Shown here: positions 43,280 through 52,844 of the stretch, piece after piece
Layout: each line of letters starts with the position of its first letter
Numbering within the stretch: the first letter of the stretch is position 1
Source of the DNA: Vibrio ulleungensis
Lineage (GTDB): Bacteria; Pseudomonadota; Gammaproteobacteria; Enterobacterales; Vibrionaceae
Assembly (NCBI RefSeq): GCF_016900875.1
Contig: NZ_JAFEUM010000011.1
Location: forward strand, 25,825-89,824
DNA length: 64,000 nucleotides
Reading direction: 5' to 3'
Position numbers and translations under genes: made by a program
Notes under the pieces: generated by a model
What the model was told of the DNA's origin: nothing
Database searches by the model: none
What the model saw: the letters and a program-made list of their open reading frames with translations, nothing else

Positions 43280-44707
43280 TTACAGCTTTTTCGAAACCAA
43301 AGCAATAACCGCAATGATTGCAATACCTAACAGCATGATAGGGCCTTGACCGCTCTCAAAACCACCGCTGATACCCATGTAAGCCACAATCGCAACTGCA
43401 AATGGGATAACAAACTTAACGAGGTTGTACCATAGACCAAATAGTGGGAACGATACTTCACCGTCGTTAGTGATCTCTTTTTCAAGGTCACTACGGCTCA
43501 TACGCCAGCCAGCAAAGATACAGATAAACATACCACCAACCGCTAGGAATACTTTATCGGTTAGCAAGTCAAACACATCAAATGCACCAGTGCCAAAAAT
43601 TGTTGGACCTAGACCGCCAAGCGATAGCGATGCAAAGATACACATAATAGCCATGATAGTACTTGCGCCAAACACCGCAGTTTTACGTGAAAGGCCTTTT
43701 TCATCAATGAGGTAAGAAACCACAACTTCTAGAAGTGATACTGATGAAGTCAGTGCCGCTACCGTTAGACCAATGAAGAACATCAGCGCAAACAGCATAC
43801 CAATTGTGCCGCCCATTTCAGCAAATAGCTGAGGTACAACTACAAACACAAGGCCAGGGCCTGCAGCAGGTTCAATCGCGAATGCAAACATTGCAGGGAA
43901 CATAGCCACACCAGCAAGAATCGCAACCGCTGTATCCATAGATACAACCATCGCAGTAGTCTGTACTAGGTTCTCTTTCTTCTTAAGGTAAGAGCCGTAA
44001 GTGATCATCGCACCCATACCAAGGCTTAGCGAGAAGAACGCTTGACCAAGAGCTGCAAGTACCACTGAACTGTCTACTTTAGAGAAGTCTGGTTTGAATA
44101 GGAATTCTAGACCTGCTGTCGCGCCAGGAAGAGAAATACCCTTCACTGCAACCACGATTAGGATCAAGAATAATAGTGGCATAAGAACCTTACCGGCCTT
44201 TTCAATACCACCAGAGATACCTTTAATCACCACCGCAATGTTAAGAGCGATGTAGATACCCATCCAAATAAGAGGTTGAACAGGGTTAGATATAAAGCCG
44301 CCAAAGCTGTCGCCGATCGCTTCAGGTGTGTTGAGCAATCCGCCGCCTACTTTAAAGATGTATGCTAGCGACCAGCCACCTACTACAGGGTAGAAACCCA
44401 TAATCAGGAAGCCACTTAGCACGCCCATAAAGCCAACAAACGTCCAACGTTTATCCGTTGATTTGAACGAACCAACTGCACTGCGCTGAGTTTTACGACC
44501 AATCGCAAACTCTGTCAGCATCACGCTAAAGCCGATAAAAATAACAAACAGTAGGTAAATCATGAGGAATGCACCACCACCGCTTTGACCAGCGGTGTAT
44601 GGGAACTTCCAAATGTTACCCAAGCCAACAGCAGAACCAGCTGCTGCCATTACGAATCCAAGTCTGGAACCCCAATTATCACGTGGGGTAGAAGGTGTAG
44701 TAGCCAC
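43280..44707 (-). CDS. Sodium-dependent transporter, NSS/SNF family (possibly aromatic amino acids)
   Basis: 475 residues with about 11-12 membrane helices. The N-terminal WGSRLGFVMAAAGSAVGLGNIWKFPY holds the Na+ and substrate-binding unwound helix 1 of the LeuT fold, and the GGGAFLMIYLL segment follows. Family members import amino acids with Na+; bacterial examples include tyrosine and tryptophan carriers. A consensus TyrR box lies 58 bases upstream of the start, which points to an aromatic amino acid. Single gene with its own terminator. Confidence 0.9.
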   Translation of the reverse strand: MATTPSTPRDNWGSRLGFVMAAAGSAVGLGNIWKFPYTAGQSGGGAFLMIYLLFVIFIGFSVMLTEFAIGRKTQRSAVGSFKSTDKRWTFVGFMGVLSGFLIMGFYPVVGGWSLAYIFKVGGGLLNTPEAIGDSFGGFISNPVQPLIWMGIYIALNIAVVIKGISGGIEKAGKVLMPLLFLILIVVAVKGISLPGATAGLEFLFKPDFSKVDSSVVLAALGQAFFSLSLGMGAMITYGSYLKKKENLVQTTAMVVSMDTAVAILAGVAMFPAMFAFAIEPAAGPGLVFVVVPQLFAEMGGTIGMLFALMFFIGLTVAALTSSVSLLEVVVSYLIDEKGLSRKTAVFGASTIMAIMCIFASLSLGGLGPTIFGTGAFDVFDLLTDKVFLAVGGMFICIFAGWRMSRSDLEKEITNDGEVSFPLFGLWYNLVKFVIPFAVAIVAYMGISGGFESGQGPIMLLGIAIIAVIALVSKKL

Positions 44708-45070
44708 TATAACTCCAAAAATATTGTTGTGTATTGCAATGTGTCATGGGCGTCCAAAAGAGGGTGTAAATTTTGATTTACACTTCATAAAATTTGTATC
44801 GACGCTCAATAGGTGCAAGTAAAACAGTTTCGAATTAAAATTGAAAGCGGCAATGGTATATATTGCCGCGCAAGCTCAAATTTTCGACAGATCGTGTTGA
44901 AATTTTCATCTTAGCTCATTTTTTGAGCCACCAATTAACATTCCGAAACAATATTTGACAAGTTTTTCACTTTGGCTCACTTCTGAGTCAAGATTCTGAT
45001 CAAAACAGTCTGCTTTTCCGCTCATTTGCCATTAGAATCTGAAAAAGCGAACAACGACAAAAGCTTATCA
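44708..45070. other. Divergent intergenic region between the transporter and cardiolipin synthase
   Basis: Holds the TyrR box at 44765-44782 and otherwise AT-rich sequence. A TTG-initiated frame extension from 45026 is not credible. No further gene is seen. Confidence 0.5.
44765..44782. promoter_or_regulatory. TyrR box
   Basis: TGTAAATTTTGATTTACA matches the TyrR consensus TGTAAA-N6-TTTACA without mismatch and extends to an 8-bp dyad. It lies 58 bases before the transporter start codon. The gene for TyrR is outside this window. Confidence 0.75.
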
Positions 45071-46525
45071 ATGGAAGAATTTTACCGAGTACTCACATTA
45101 ACCGGAATCGGCCTATATTGGGTACTTGTTGCGGGTGTCACCTTAAGAGTGGTCATAAAACGACGATCTGTCAGTGTCTCAATGGCTTGGCTGATGATCA
45201 TCTATATTCTTCCCGTCTTTGGGGTGATCATGTACTTCCTTATTGGTGAACTGAACCTAGGACGTAAACGAGGTGAGCGTGCCGACCAGATGTTCGAAGC
45301 CTATCGAGGATGGTTCAACCAACTGCACGATTGCGCCGCTCACGTCCCCGATAAAATGCCGACCCAGATCGCCCATATCGACCACCTCTGTACTAACCGC
45401 ATGGACATACCCGCATTAGGGTTCAATACGCTTTCGCTGCTTACAACGCCCAAAGGCATCTTAGATGCCATCGTCGACGATATCGATAATGCTCAAGAGC
45501 ACGTGCGAATGGAGTTTTATATCTGGCACCCTGGCGGCTTAGCCGACAATGTCGGACGCGCGCTAATGAATGCTGCCCAACGCGGCGTCATAGTTGAAGT
45601 GCTGCTCGATTCTGCTGGCAGTGTCTCGTTTTTCCGAAGTGACTGGCCAAAGCGTTTAAAGCTATCTGGAGTAAACGTCGTACAAGCGCTACAAGTAAAT
45701 CCTTTGCGTGCTTTTTTACGACGCCTTGACCTACGCTTACATCGAAAAATCATCGCCATTGACGACACCATTGCTTATACCGGTTCAATGAACTTGGTTG
45801 ACCCGAGTTGCTTTAAACAAAGCGCAGGTGTGGGTGAATGGGTCGATATTATGATCCGCGTTAAAGGCCCAGCGGTAAATGTTCTTGCTGCTATACATGC
45901 ATGGGACTGGGAAGTAGAAACCGGAATACAGTCTTTACCTTCTCACCCTGAATGCCACATTGAGACACTCGAAGAGTTACACCCAATACAAGTGGTGCCA
46001 TCAGGCCCCGGAATGCCACACAATCTTATCCAACAAGTGCTCGGCATTGCGATCAGTCGAGCGGATAAGAGTGTCACCATCACCACACCCTACTTTGTTC
46101 CGAGCGAAGAGTTACTCGAAGTCCTACGTACAGTGGCTCAACGTGGTGTTAAGGTAAAACTGATCATTCCTCAAAAAAATGACTCCATTATGGTTCAGTG
46201 GGCCAGTCGCGCCTATTACGCCGAATTGTTGTCGGCAGGTGTCGAGATTTACGAGTTTCATGGGGGACTATTGCATACTAAGTCGGTTGTCATCGACGAT
46301 ACCTATTGCTTAGTGGGCACTGTTAACCTCGATATGCGCAGTCTTTGGTTAAATTTTGAAGTCACATTGGTGGTTGACGATAAAGCCTTCACCGAAGAGA
46401 TGGTTTGGCTGCAACGTCAATACATCGACCAATCTCACCGTCTCGATAAAGCCGCTTGGTCTAACCGTAGCCTAACCCATCGATTCTTAGAGCGCGCATT
46501 CTTCTTGTTCAGTCCCCTGCTCTAG
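45071..46525 (+). CDS. cls: Cardiolipin synthase
   Basis: 484 residues, close to E. coli ClsA (486). Two N-terminal membrane helices (about 8-30 and 38-60) are followed by two phospholipase D motifs: LHRKIIAIDD near residue 222 and LLHTKSVVIDD near 400, each with HxKx4D. It joins two phosphatidylglycerols to cardiolipin at the inner membrane. The ATG at 45071 gives the family N-terminus MEEFYRVLT, although its ribosome site is weak. Confidence 0.93.
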   Translation: MEEFYRVLTLTGIGLYWVLVAGVTLRVVIKRRSVSVSMAWLMIIYILPVFGVIMYFLIGELNLGRKRGERADQMFEAYRGWFNQLHDCAAHVPDKMPTQIAHIDHLCTNRMDIPALGFNTLSLLTTPKGILDAIVDDIDNAQEHVRMEFYIWHPGGLADNVGRALMNAAQRGVIVEVLLDSAGSVSFFRSDWPKRLKLSGVNVVQALQVNPLRAFLRRLDLRLHRKIIAIDDTIAYTGSMNLVDPSCFKQSAGVGEWVDIMIRVKGPAVNVLAAIHAWDWEVETGIQSLPSHPECHIETLEELHPIQVVPSGPGMPHNLIQQVLGIAISRADKSVTITTPYFVPSEELLEVLRTVAQRGVKVKLIIPQKNDSIMVQWASRAYYAELLSAGVEIYEFHGGLLHTKSVVIDDTYCLVGTVNLDMRSLWLNFEVTLVVDDKAFTEEMVWLQRQYIDQSHRLDKAAWSNRSLTHRFLERAFFLFSPLL

Positions 46526-46609
46526 TTAACGCTCTCACGCAAAAAGCACTTGCCAAACCCTGCTACCTCATGGTTTAAATGAAGCATCAACATTTTGCAG
46601 GGAAGTCTA

Positions 46610-47818
46610 ATGAGTAAAACCAAAGCCACCAACTATGTCACCGCAGGTAGAAGCAAGAAATGGACTAATGGTGTTGTAAATCCGTCTGTTCAACGTGCAT
46701 CGACCGTAGTCTTTAATACTGTGGCAGAAAAACAGCATGCGATGATCAATCGCACCAATCAAACCCTGTTCTACGGACGTCGCGGAACGCAAACTCACTT
46801 TGCCCTCCAAGACGCGATGGTTGAGCTAGAAGGTGGTGCAGGCTGCGCACTTTATCCTTGCGGAACAGCAGCAATCTCTAACGCGATATTGTCGTTTATC
46901 GAGACTGGTGACCACATCCTTATGGTGGACACTTGCTATGAACCAACGCGCGACTTTTGCGACACCATGCTTAAAAAGCTTGGCGTTGAAACGACCTATT
47001 ATGACCCAATGTTAGGTGCAGAGATTGAGTCGTTGATCCAACCTAATACTAAAATTCTATTCACCGAATCACCTGGCTCCATCACTATGGAAGTTCAGGA
47101 CATACCAACGCTCTCTGCTATTGCTCATAAGCACGATATTATTGTGATGCTCGACAATACTTGGGGGGCTGGTGTGCAGTTTTCACCGTTTGACTTCGGT
47201 GTCGATATCTCCATTCAGGCGGCGACAAAATACATTGTGGGGCACTCAGACGTTATGCTAGGCACCGCTGTAGCGCGCGAAGAATTGTGGCCTCAGTTGC
47301 GAGAGCAGAGCTACTTAATGGGTCAATGTATCTCGCCAGACGATGCCTATTTGGCATTGCGCGGTATACGAACCCTAGGCGTTCGCCTTCAGCAGCACCA
47401 GGATGCAAGCCTAGAAGTTGCTCAGTGGCTAGCAGAAAGGCCAGAGGTAGACCATGTGCGTCACCCAGCGTTAGATACCTGCCCTGGGCATGAGTTTTTC
47501 AAACGTGATTTTACTGGCGGAAATGGGCTGTTCTCTTTTGTCCTTAAAACAAGCAACACCAAAGCAACGACCGCACTGCTTGATGGTATGCACCACTTCA
47601 GCATGGGTTACTCGTGGGGAGGTTTTGAAAGCCTCATATTGGCCAATGAGCCTCGCTCATTTAACTCACTAAGAACCATCGCAAATCCCAACTTTGAAGG
47701 CACCTTAATCCGCTTGCACATAGGGCTAGAATCAGTCTCTGACCTCATTGAGGATCTCGAAGCAGGTTTACAGCGCTACAACACGGTTCTACAAGAACAA
47801 GAAGTCGCTCAAGCGTAA
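46610..47818 (+). CDS. metC: Cystathionine beta-lyase
   Basis: 402 residues, Cys/Met-metabolism PLP family. The PLP Lys lies in ISIQAATKYIVGHSDVM, and YGRRGTQTHFALQ and MLDNTWGAG are family landmarks of MetC rather than MetB. It makes homocysteine from cystathionine. GCAGGGAAG precedes the ATG. No MetJ box is evident upstream. Closed by a strong terminator. Confidence 0.92.
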   Translation: MSKTKATNYVTAGRSKKWTNGVVNPSVQRASTVVFNTVAEKQHAMINRTNQTLFYGRRGTQTHFALQDAMVELEGGAGCALYPCGTAAISNAILSFIETGDHILMVDTCYEPTRDFCDTMLKKLGVETTYYDPMLGAEIESLIQPNTKILFTESPGSITMEVQDIPTLSAIAHKHDIIVMLDNTWGAGVQFSPFDFGVDISIQAATKYIVGHSDVMLGTAVAREELWPQLREQSYLMGQCISPDDAYLALRGIRTLGVRLQQHQDASLEVAQWLAERPEVDHVRHPALDTCPGHEFFKRDFTGGNGLFSFVLKTSNTKATTALLDGMHHFSMGYSWGGFESLILANEPRSFNSLRTIANPNFEGTLIRLHIGLESVSDLIEDLEAGLQRYNTVLQEQEVAQA

Positions 47819-47845
47819 TATTTCACGGTAAACGCGATATCGAAA

Positions 47846-47888
47846 AAACAAGCGGTGATAAGTTAATACTTATCACCGCTTGTTTTTT
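47846..47888. terminator. Terminator between metC and the dioxygenase gene
   Basis: A 17-bp stem AAACAAGCGGTGATAAG / CTTATCACCGCTTGTTT with a six-base loop and T-runs on both sides, between convergent genes. Confidence 0.92.
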
Positions 47889-47928
47889 ATCGCATCAATC
47901 AAAATAATGTTTTAGCTCAATCAACCCG

Positions 47929-48801
47929 CTAATCTAATTTTTCGATAATGGGATCAAAATCAATTCGTGAATACGCTTGGTCGACTTTACCGGACAACTC
48001 AAAACCTTCACTTGGGAAGCTACCTGCCGGTTTTGCGGTGTAGGTGGTCACTAAATCCTCTCGCACCCCAAACACGGTATCCTGATCTAGGTAAGGATCG
48101 TCGTCTGGAAAGACTTCTGTAACCAGCGAGCGGTAGCCCTCTGCCGACACAATATAGTGAAGGTGCGACGGTCTCCATGGGTGTCGGCCTGTAGCATTTA
48201 GAATCTTTCCTACCGGGCCATCACTTGGAACGGTGTAACTGACCGGCCGCACAGTCGTAAACGCGTAACGGCCATTTTCGTCAGCGGTAAACATGCCATG
48301 AAAACTATGTATGTCTTGCTCTTCATCTTGTGATGAATATTTTCCGTTTGGTGCTGTTTGCCAGATATCGACTTTAGCCCCAGCAATTGGGTTTCCATCA
48401 GTGTCTCTTACGGTCCCTTCTACAAGGATCACCTCTCCAGGGTAGTGGCGCTTAAAGTCGGCTCCATTTTCTTTAGGAGGTGCATCAGAGATGTGAAAAG
48501 GTCCCAATACACTTGAACTTGTCGCAATAGGGTTTGAATGGATCATATCAACCAGTGAAGAGACACCAAGAACATCCGATAGCAAGACAAACTCATTGCG
48601 CTCGTCGGTGGTGATGTCCCCCGTCCATTTCAGCAGCTCCAACGCATAGCGCCACTCATCATGGGTAATTTCTGTTTCTTTAATAAAACCATGAAGGTGC
48701 TTGGCGAAACTCGACATGATCTCTTTCACTCTTGGATCGGTCTCTTCCCCAAAATAACCAATAAATGTATCTGTAATATTATCTGCGGTAACTGTGCGCA
48801 T
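47929..48801 (-). CDS. Intradiol ring-cleavage dioxygenase (hydroxyquinol 1,2-dioxygenase-like)
   Basis: 290 residues: an N-terminal helical dimerisation domain (about 1-95) and an intradiol beta-sandwich. The four Fe(III) ligands can be placed by the family pattern: Tyr in APNGKYSSQ, Tyr in RPVSYTVPSDGP and the two His in RPSHLHYIV. LGPFH and GAKVDIWQT are standard. Such enzymes open catechols or hydroxyquinols between the two hydroxyls. Length and segments favour the hydroxyquinol group, but substrate cannot be fixed. It ends an operon with the TRAP transporter, ten bases after dctM. Confidence 0.87.
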   Translation of the reverse strand: MRTVTADNITDTFIGYFGEETDPRVKEIMSSFAKHLHGFIKETEITHDEWRYALELLKWTGDITTDERNEFVLLSDVLGVSSLVDMIHSNPIATSSSVLGPFHISDAPPKENGADFKRHYPGEVILVEGTVRDTDGNPIAGAKVDIWQTAPNGKYSSQDEEQDIHSFHGMFTADENGRYAFTTVRPVSYTVPSDGPVGKILNATGRHPWRPSHLHYIVSAEGYRSLVTEVFPDDDPYLDQDTVFGVREDLVTTYTAKPAGSFPSEGFELSGKVDQAYSRIDFDPIIEKLD

Positions 48802-48811
48802 ATTTAATCCC

Positions 48812-50119
48812 TTAACCTAAAATCCCAATACTTAAAACTGGATAACGAATGAGTAAGATCAGCACCACCAGCATTACAAATGCAAATGGCAGCGCGCCTA
48901 GAAAGACGTCTTTTAGACTGATCCGATCGTCATCCAAACTCGATTTAATGACAAAACAACTGATGCCTAATGGCGGGGTAAGCAGCCCAATTTCCGCGCC
49001 AACTACCGTAACTATGCCAAACCACACTAGGCTCAGCCCCATGGGTTCAATTAATGGCAAAAACAGGGGTACAACAATCAGAATGATCGAGGCGGTGTCG
49101 AGCAGTGTTCCCAGAAACAACATCAAGCAAACATAAATCGCCATAGTGGCCACAATGCCCATCTGATTTTCTTCAAGTACCACAGCTAACTCGTTGGGTA
49201 GTCCCGCAATACCGAGCATGCGGCTGTATATAGATGCTGCGGTGATTAGAAACAGTATTGACGCAGTAATGTGACCGGTTTCTATTAGAGTCTGCCAAAA
49301 TATTTTTAGCGTCATTTTTTTACGTGCGAACGCGATGATCAAACCACACGCGGCGCCTGCTGCGCCGGCCTCTACTGGCGTTAGCCAGCCTGTGTATATT
49401 CCACCCAACACAATGGCTATCAATCCGATAAGAGGTGCCGTTTTTTCTACGATTTCCTTAACCGGCATCCACGATTGATCCAGCGCCTTAGTGCCACCAA
49501 CAAACTGTGAAACGAAACGCCCCATAAACCAAATCGCAAATATATAGGCGACCGTGAGCATTATGCCTGGTACCACACCGGCCAAGAACATGTCCCCAAC
49601 CGACTGCTCTGCTACAAATGAGTAAATGATCAGCATGGCTGAAGGAGGAATTATCATCCCTAATACCGAGGATCCTGCAACTACACCCACAGCAAAACGT
49701 GGGTTATACCCGTACTTGAGCATTTGTGGCACTGAGACCTTTGAAAACACAGATGCAGACGCTATGGATGAGCCAGTGACAGCTGCAAACACGCCGTTTG
49801 CACCCACCGTCGCCATACCAATACCACCACGGATGTTTTTAAAGCCCGCATTCATCACTTGATAAATGTCAGAGCCCATACCTGCTTTTGCTACCACCAG
49901 TCCCATAAAAGTAAATAGCGGTACAGTGGCAAATGTGTACTCCATGACACTGTCAGACATAGCGATTTTCATGAGGTTAATGGATAGCTCCATATCACCG
50001 CGTAGCATCCATATAGCGACAATGGACACACCGGTTAGTGCTATTGGGATATAGAACCCGAGATACACGCACACAATGATTGCAACAACGGACAAATAGC
50101 CTATTTCTGTTGGACTCAT
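48812..50119 (-). CDS. TRAP transporter large permease (DctM)
   Basis: 435 residues, about 12 membrane helices, with DctM landmarks GANGVFAAVTGSSIASA and GVVAGSSVLGMIIPPSAMLI and the TPPLGISCFV segment. It is the transport channel of a Na+-driven TRAP importer. The ATGA overlap with dctQ couples the two permease subunits. The neighbouring malonate genes suggest a dicarboxylate such as malonate as ligand, as in MatPQM systems. Confidence 0.93.
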   Translation of the reverse strand: MSPTEIGYLSVVAIIVCVYLGFYIPIALTGVSIVAIWMLRGDMELSINLMKIAMSDSVMEYTFATVPLFTFMGLVVAKAGMGSDIYQVMNAGFKNIRGGIGMATVGANGVFAAVTGSSIASASVFSKVSVPQMLKYGYNPRFAVGVVAGSSVLGMIIPPSAMLIIYSFVAEQSVGDMFLAGVVPGIMLTVAYIFAIWFMGRFVSQFVGGTKALDQSWMPVKEIVEKTAPLIGLIAIVLGGIYTGWLTPVEAGAAGAACGLIIAFARKKMTLKIFWQTLIETGHITASILFLITAASIYSRMLGIAGLPNELAVVLEENQMGIVATMAIYVCLMLFLGTLLDTASIILIVVPLFLPLIEPMGLSLVWFGIVTVVGAEIGLLTPPLGISCFVIKSSLDDDRISLKDVFLGALPFAFVMLVVLILLIRYPVLSIGILG

Positions 50120-50676
50120 GACTTACCGCCTTGTTGTTTCGTTGCATTTGAATTGGCTTGGCTATCGTTAGCAAGCACGACTTTTAAGGCGAATATGATT
50201 GCGCACAGTAAGGTACTTAAAAATATGGTCAGTTTAATCGGCCACCACGGAGCGGTGAACACACCCGGAACCCCAAAATAGTCCTGCGTTTCGAGCATCT
50301 CGACAAACTCTGGCCACATTGCAAAGGCAATTAACGCCATTAAAGCTGCAGAGACAGTATCGATTAATCGTCTTAACCACAAAACGACCCTAGGAAATCG
50401 GGGCTCCATTACACTTAAGAACCCATCTGAACGCGTCAGGCGATTCACTCGGATTACATCGGGCAGTTGTAAAAATACAATCAGCACCATCGAAAACTGC
50501 ACTACTTCGACTGCGCCCATAAAGGGCGAATTGAACACACCACGTGCAACCACGTCGTAGTTCACAACGAGTACCAACATTAGTACCGCAAGCGTACCTG
50601 CAGTATTAGCTCCCATAGCGATGCCATTGGTAATGCTGGTTGCTCGCCTAAACTGGTGCAACAAAAAACTTGGCAT
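50116..50676 (-). CDS. TRAP transporter small permease (DctQ)
   Basis: 186 residues from ATG 50676, nine bases after AAGGAG (the frame extends upstream only by a TTG). Four membrane helices and the DctQ patterns NYDVVARGVFNSPFMGAVEV and APWWPIK are visible. It forms the membrane complex with DctM. Confidence 0.9.
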   Translation of the reverse strand: MPSFLLHQFRRATSITNGIAMGANTAGTLAVLMLVLVVNYDVVARGVFNSPFMGAVEVVQFSMVLIVFLQLPDVIRVNRLTRSDGFLSVMEPRFPRVVLWLRRLIDTVSAALMALIAFAMWPEFVEMLETQDYFGVPGVFTAPWWPIKLTIFLSTLLCAIIFALKVVLANDSQANSNATKQQGGKS

Positions 50677-50720
50677 TGACAGCAACTCCTTGTCTTATTT
50701 AACCAATCCTTGTTGGAAAT

Positions 50721-50768
50721 GTGCCCATTTGGCCGACCTCTTCGATTGGCCTGTTACCTAATGGGCAC
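50721..50768 (-). promoter_or_regulatory. Intercistronic stem-loop between dctP and dctQ
   Basis: GTGCCCATT and AATGGGCAC close a large stem-loop with an inner GGCC pairing. There is no T-run. Such a hairpin behind a binding-protein gene usually protects the 3' end of the upstream mRNA so that the binding protein is made in excess. Confidence 0.6.
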
Positions 50769-50777
50769 GTCTTTGAG

Positions 50778-51860
50778 TTACTTAACCGACCAATCTCTAA
50801 CTGGATCCGCGCCATTCGCCATTAGCTTTTCTAAATAGGCGTTAACCATTTCTGTACCCGACTCGCCGCTTTTATCTAATTGCGTCGCCAACTCTTGAGC
50901 AAGGTTTGGCATCGAATCTGCCCAGGCTTTTTTAGCGTCATCGGTTAAATCGATAATTTGACCGCCTGCTGCGAGGTACGCTTCTTCACTTTCTTGCGCA
51001 CGTTCCATCGCAATCTCAGCAAGGTGATCTCGATACTCTATCGCCACATCTTGAAGCACCGTTTTCACTTCATCAGGCAATTTACTCCAGTAACGCTGAT
51101 TCACAGTGACCGTTTTGGTATTCACAGAACCAAAGTCAACACGAGCCATATAAGGCGCTACTTCAGCGATTTTGAAAGTCTTCGCTGCTTCTGGCCACAA
51201 CATCGCATGATCGACTAGGCCCGTTTGCAACATGTTATAAAAGTCCGTCAACCCACCGCGAACACCTGCCGCGCCATCAACACCTTCTAGATAACGCAAG
51301 TTCATACCGGCTCCTGCCACTTTGTCACCTTTTAGATCGTCTAACGATGAAACTGGCTTGTTGCTGTAGAGTTGGTAGGTATTTAGCACAACACCTGTGG
51401 CTAAATAGACTTGTTTTTGCTTGGCAAATTCTTCCTGCATAGCTGGGTATTCACGGGCAATTTCATCCACTGCTTTCGCTACGACTCGCGCGTCATTAGA
51501 CACAAATGGCGTTGCGGCTGACAGTGATTGACTGGGCAGTTTAGAACTATGGAATATGGTGGTGACGATGCCGATATCACCAAAGCCCAACTTAACGCCT
51601 TCCAAAACACCTTTTGGTTTTACTATGGTGCCGCCGTAAGACTCCTGCCATTCCATCTGATAATTTCCAGTTTCGGCCAAGCGCTTATCGACTTCTGGAA
51701 TGAAAAAGTTTGAAAACTCTTGAACCCACATCGACTTAGCCGGGTACCCATCAATCACAACGGTTTTAATGGTCTCCACGGCACTGGCAGGAAAAGCCAT
51801 CATCGCTGCAACGGTCGCGGCCAAAAGTCTAGGTTTGGTGTGTAGAGATAGTTTAATCAT
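50778..51860 (-). CDS. TRAP transporter substrate-binding protein (DctP)
   Basis: About 360 residues with a signal peptide (MMAFPASA then VE). The DctP fold shows GVLEGVKLGFGDIGIV, the VLNTYQLYSNKPVSSLDDLKG hinge and GGLTDFYNMLQTGLVD. It would bind the substrate in the periplasm. The start is one of four clustered Met codons; the ATG at 51860 is best spaced from AGG. The ligand is inferred from context only. Confidence 0.88.
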   Translation of the reverse strand: MIKLSLHTKPRLLAATVAAMMAFPASAVETIKTVVIDGYPAKSMWVQEFSNFFIPEVDKRLAETGNYQMEWQESYGGTIVKPKGVLEGVKLGFGDIGIVTTIFHSSKLPSQSLSAATPFVSNDARVVAKAVDEIAREYPAMQEEFAKQKQVYLATGVVLNTYQLYSNKPVSSLDDLKGDKVAGAGMNLRYLEGVDGAAGVRGGLTDFYNMLQTGLVDHAMLWPEAAKTFKIAEVAPYMARVDFGSVNTKTVTVNQRYWSKLPDEVKTVLQDVAIEYRDHLAEIAMERAQESEEAYLAAGGQIIDLTDDAKKAWADSMPNLAQELATQLDKSGESGTEMVNAYLEKLMANGADPVRDWSVK

Positions 51861-51983
51861 TATCATCATCCTGTTGATTAGGTTTCACGTCATCGTGGTA
51901 GTAACTGTTTTTATTGCTTTAACTCTTTGTTTTACTCTATGATTCCAGCTCAATCAGCTTGGGTAAGACTCACGCTGTTTGAA

Positions 51984-52664
51984 CTATAAAAAGGTGCATA
52001 CTTTATCGAAGTCGAATCTTGGTAGTTTTTGAAACAGTGCGCTTTCATCGGCATAGCCGATGTTGCACAAGAAGTTTGATCGAAGAGTGGTGCCTTTAAA
52101 AAAAGTCTCATCAACTATCTGGTTCGAAAACCCAGACATTGGCCCAACATCTAACCCCAATGCTCTCGCAGCAATCATCAAATAGGCGCCCTGTAACGTG
52201 CCATTTAGAAACGCAGTGCGCTCACAGTAGTCGGCTTTGCCTTCAAACAGAGGCCTGCGATCTTCATGAGGGAATAAAAATGGAAGCTCTTTCCAGAAAT
52301 CGAGATCGTAGGCAATGATCACTGATACGGGTGCAGATTTCATTTTATCGATATTTTTATCTTTTAACGCTAAAGCGAGCTTGTCTTTGGCTTCATCTGT
52401 GGTTACGAAAAAAAATCTTGATGGGCAGCAATTCATACTGGTTGCGCCATTAGCGACGATATCGTAGAGCTCTCGTAGGATTGACTCTGCAACGGGCTTA
52501 TCTTGCCAGGCGTAGTGAGAACGGGCATCCCTCAAGATCACATCGATAGATTCATCATCCAATCGCGGCTTACGTTCACGCAACGAACGAACACTCTCTT
52601 GTGCAATAGCACGTAATTCCTCTAACGATACGGGGGTTTGATCGATAGATTGAAGCTCAGACAT
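51984..52664 (-). CDS. Nitroreductase-family protein, RutE-like (malonic semialdehyde reductase type)
   Basis: 226 residues of the FMN-dependent nitroreductase family. ARSHYAWQDKPV, GATSMNCCPSRFFFV, LPFLFPHEDRR, GAYLMIAARALGLDVGPMSGF and LRSNFLCNIGYAD follow RutE nearly segment by segment. RutE reduces malonic semialdehyde to 3-hydroxypropionate in pyrimidine breakdown. It has about 35 extra N-terminal residues. No other rut genes are here, whereas malonate genes flank it, so a C3 aldehyde may be its substrate. GGAAAGGG precedes the ATG. Confidence 0.83.
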   Translation of the reverse strand: MSELQSIDQTPVSLEELRAIAQESVRSLRERKPRLDDESIDVILRDARSHYAWQDKPVAESILRELYDIVANGATSMNCCPSRFFFVTTDEAKDKLALALKDKNIDKMKSAPVSVIIAYDLDFWKELPFLFPHEDRRPLFEGKADYCERTAFLNGTLQGAYLMIAARALGLDVGPMSGFSNQIVDETFFKGTTLRSNFLCNIGYADESALFQKLPRFDFDKVCTFL

Positions 52665-52695
52665 AGATTTTCCCTTTCCAGCGGCACTAATTAAA

Positions 52696-52728
52696 TGTAA
52701 AGAAAATGTAAATCGATATTTCTTTACA
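52696..52728. promoter_or_regulatory. 10-bp inverted repeat with central ATCGAT motif, candidate GntR site
   Basis: TGTAAAGAAA and TTTCTTTACA flank a spacer containing AAATCGATATTT. It sits just upstream of the nitroreductase gene in the divergent promoter region. Confidence 0.45.
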
Positions 52729-52795
52729 GCGTCATTTGACTACAATTATTTAACACTTGCATTACTTTTAGCGATGATTTAGGGTTATGTCAAAT

Positions 52796-52809
52796 AAAAT
52801 CGATATTTT
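52796..52809. promoter_or_regulatory. Second ATCGATATTTT motif before the YCII-domain gene
   Basis: AAAATCGATATTTT lies 36 bases before the ATG of the plus-strand operon. It shares its core with the site at 52710 and with the long palindrome after the GntR gene. Confidence 0.42.
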
Positions 52810-52844
52810 ATGGTAACAAAATTTTCACAACTGGGAGGTGATAC

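Noticed and set aside
52696..52728. TyrR box before the nitroreductase gene
   Set aside because: TGTAAA and TTTACA are present but with a spacer far from the required six bases.
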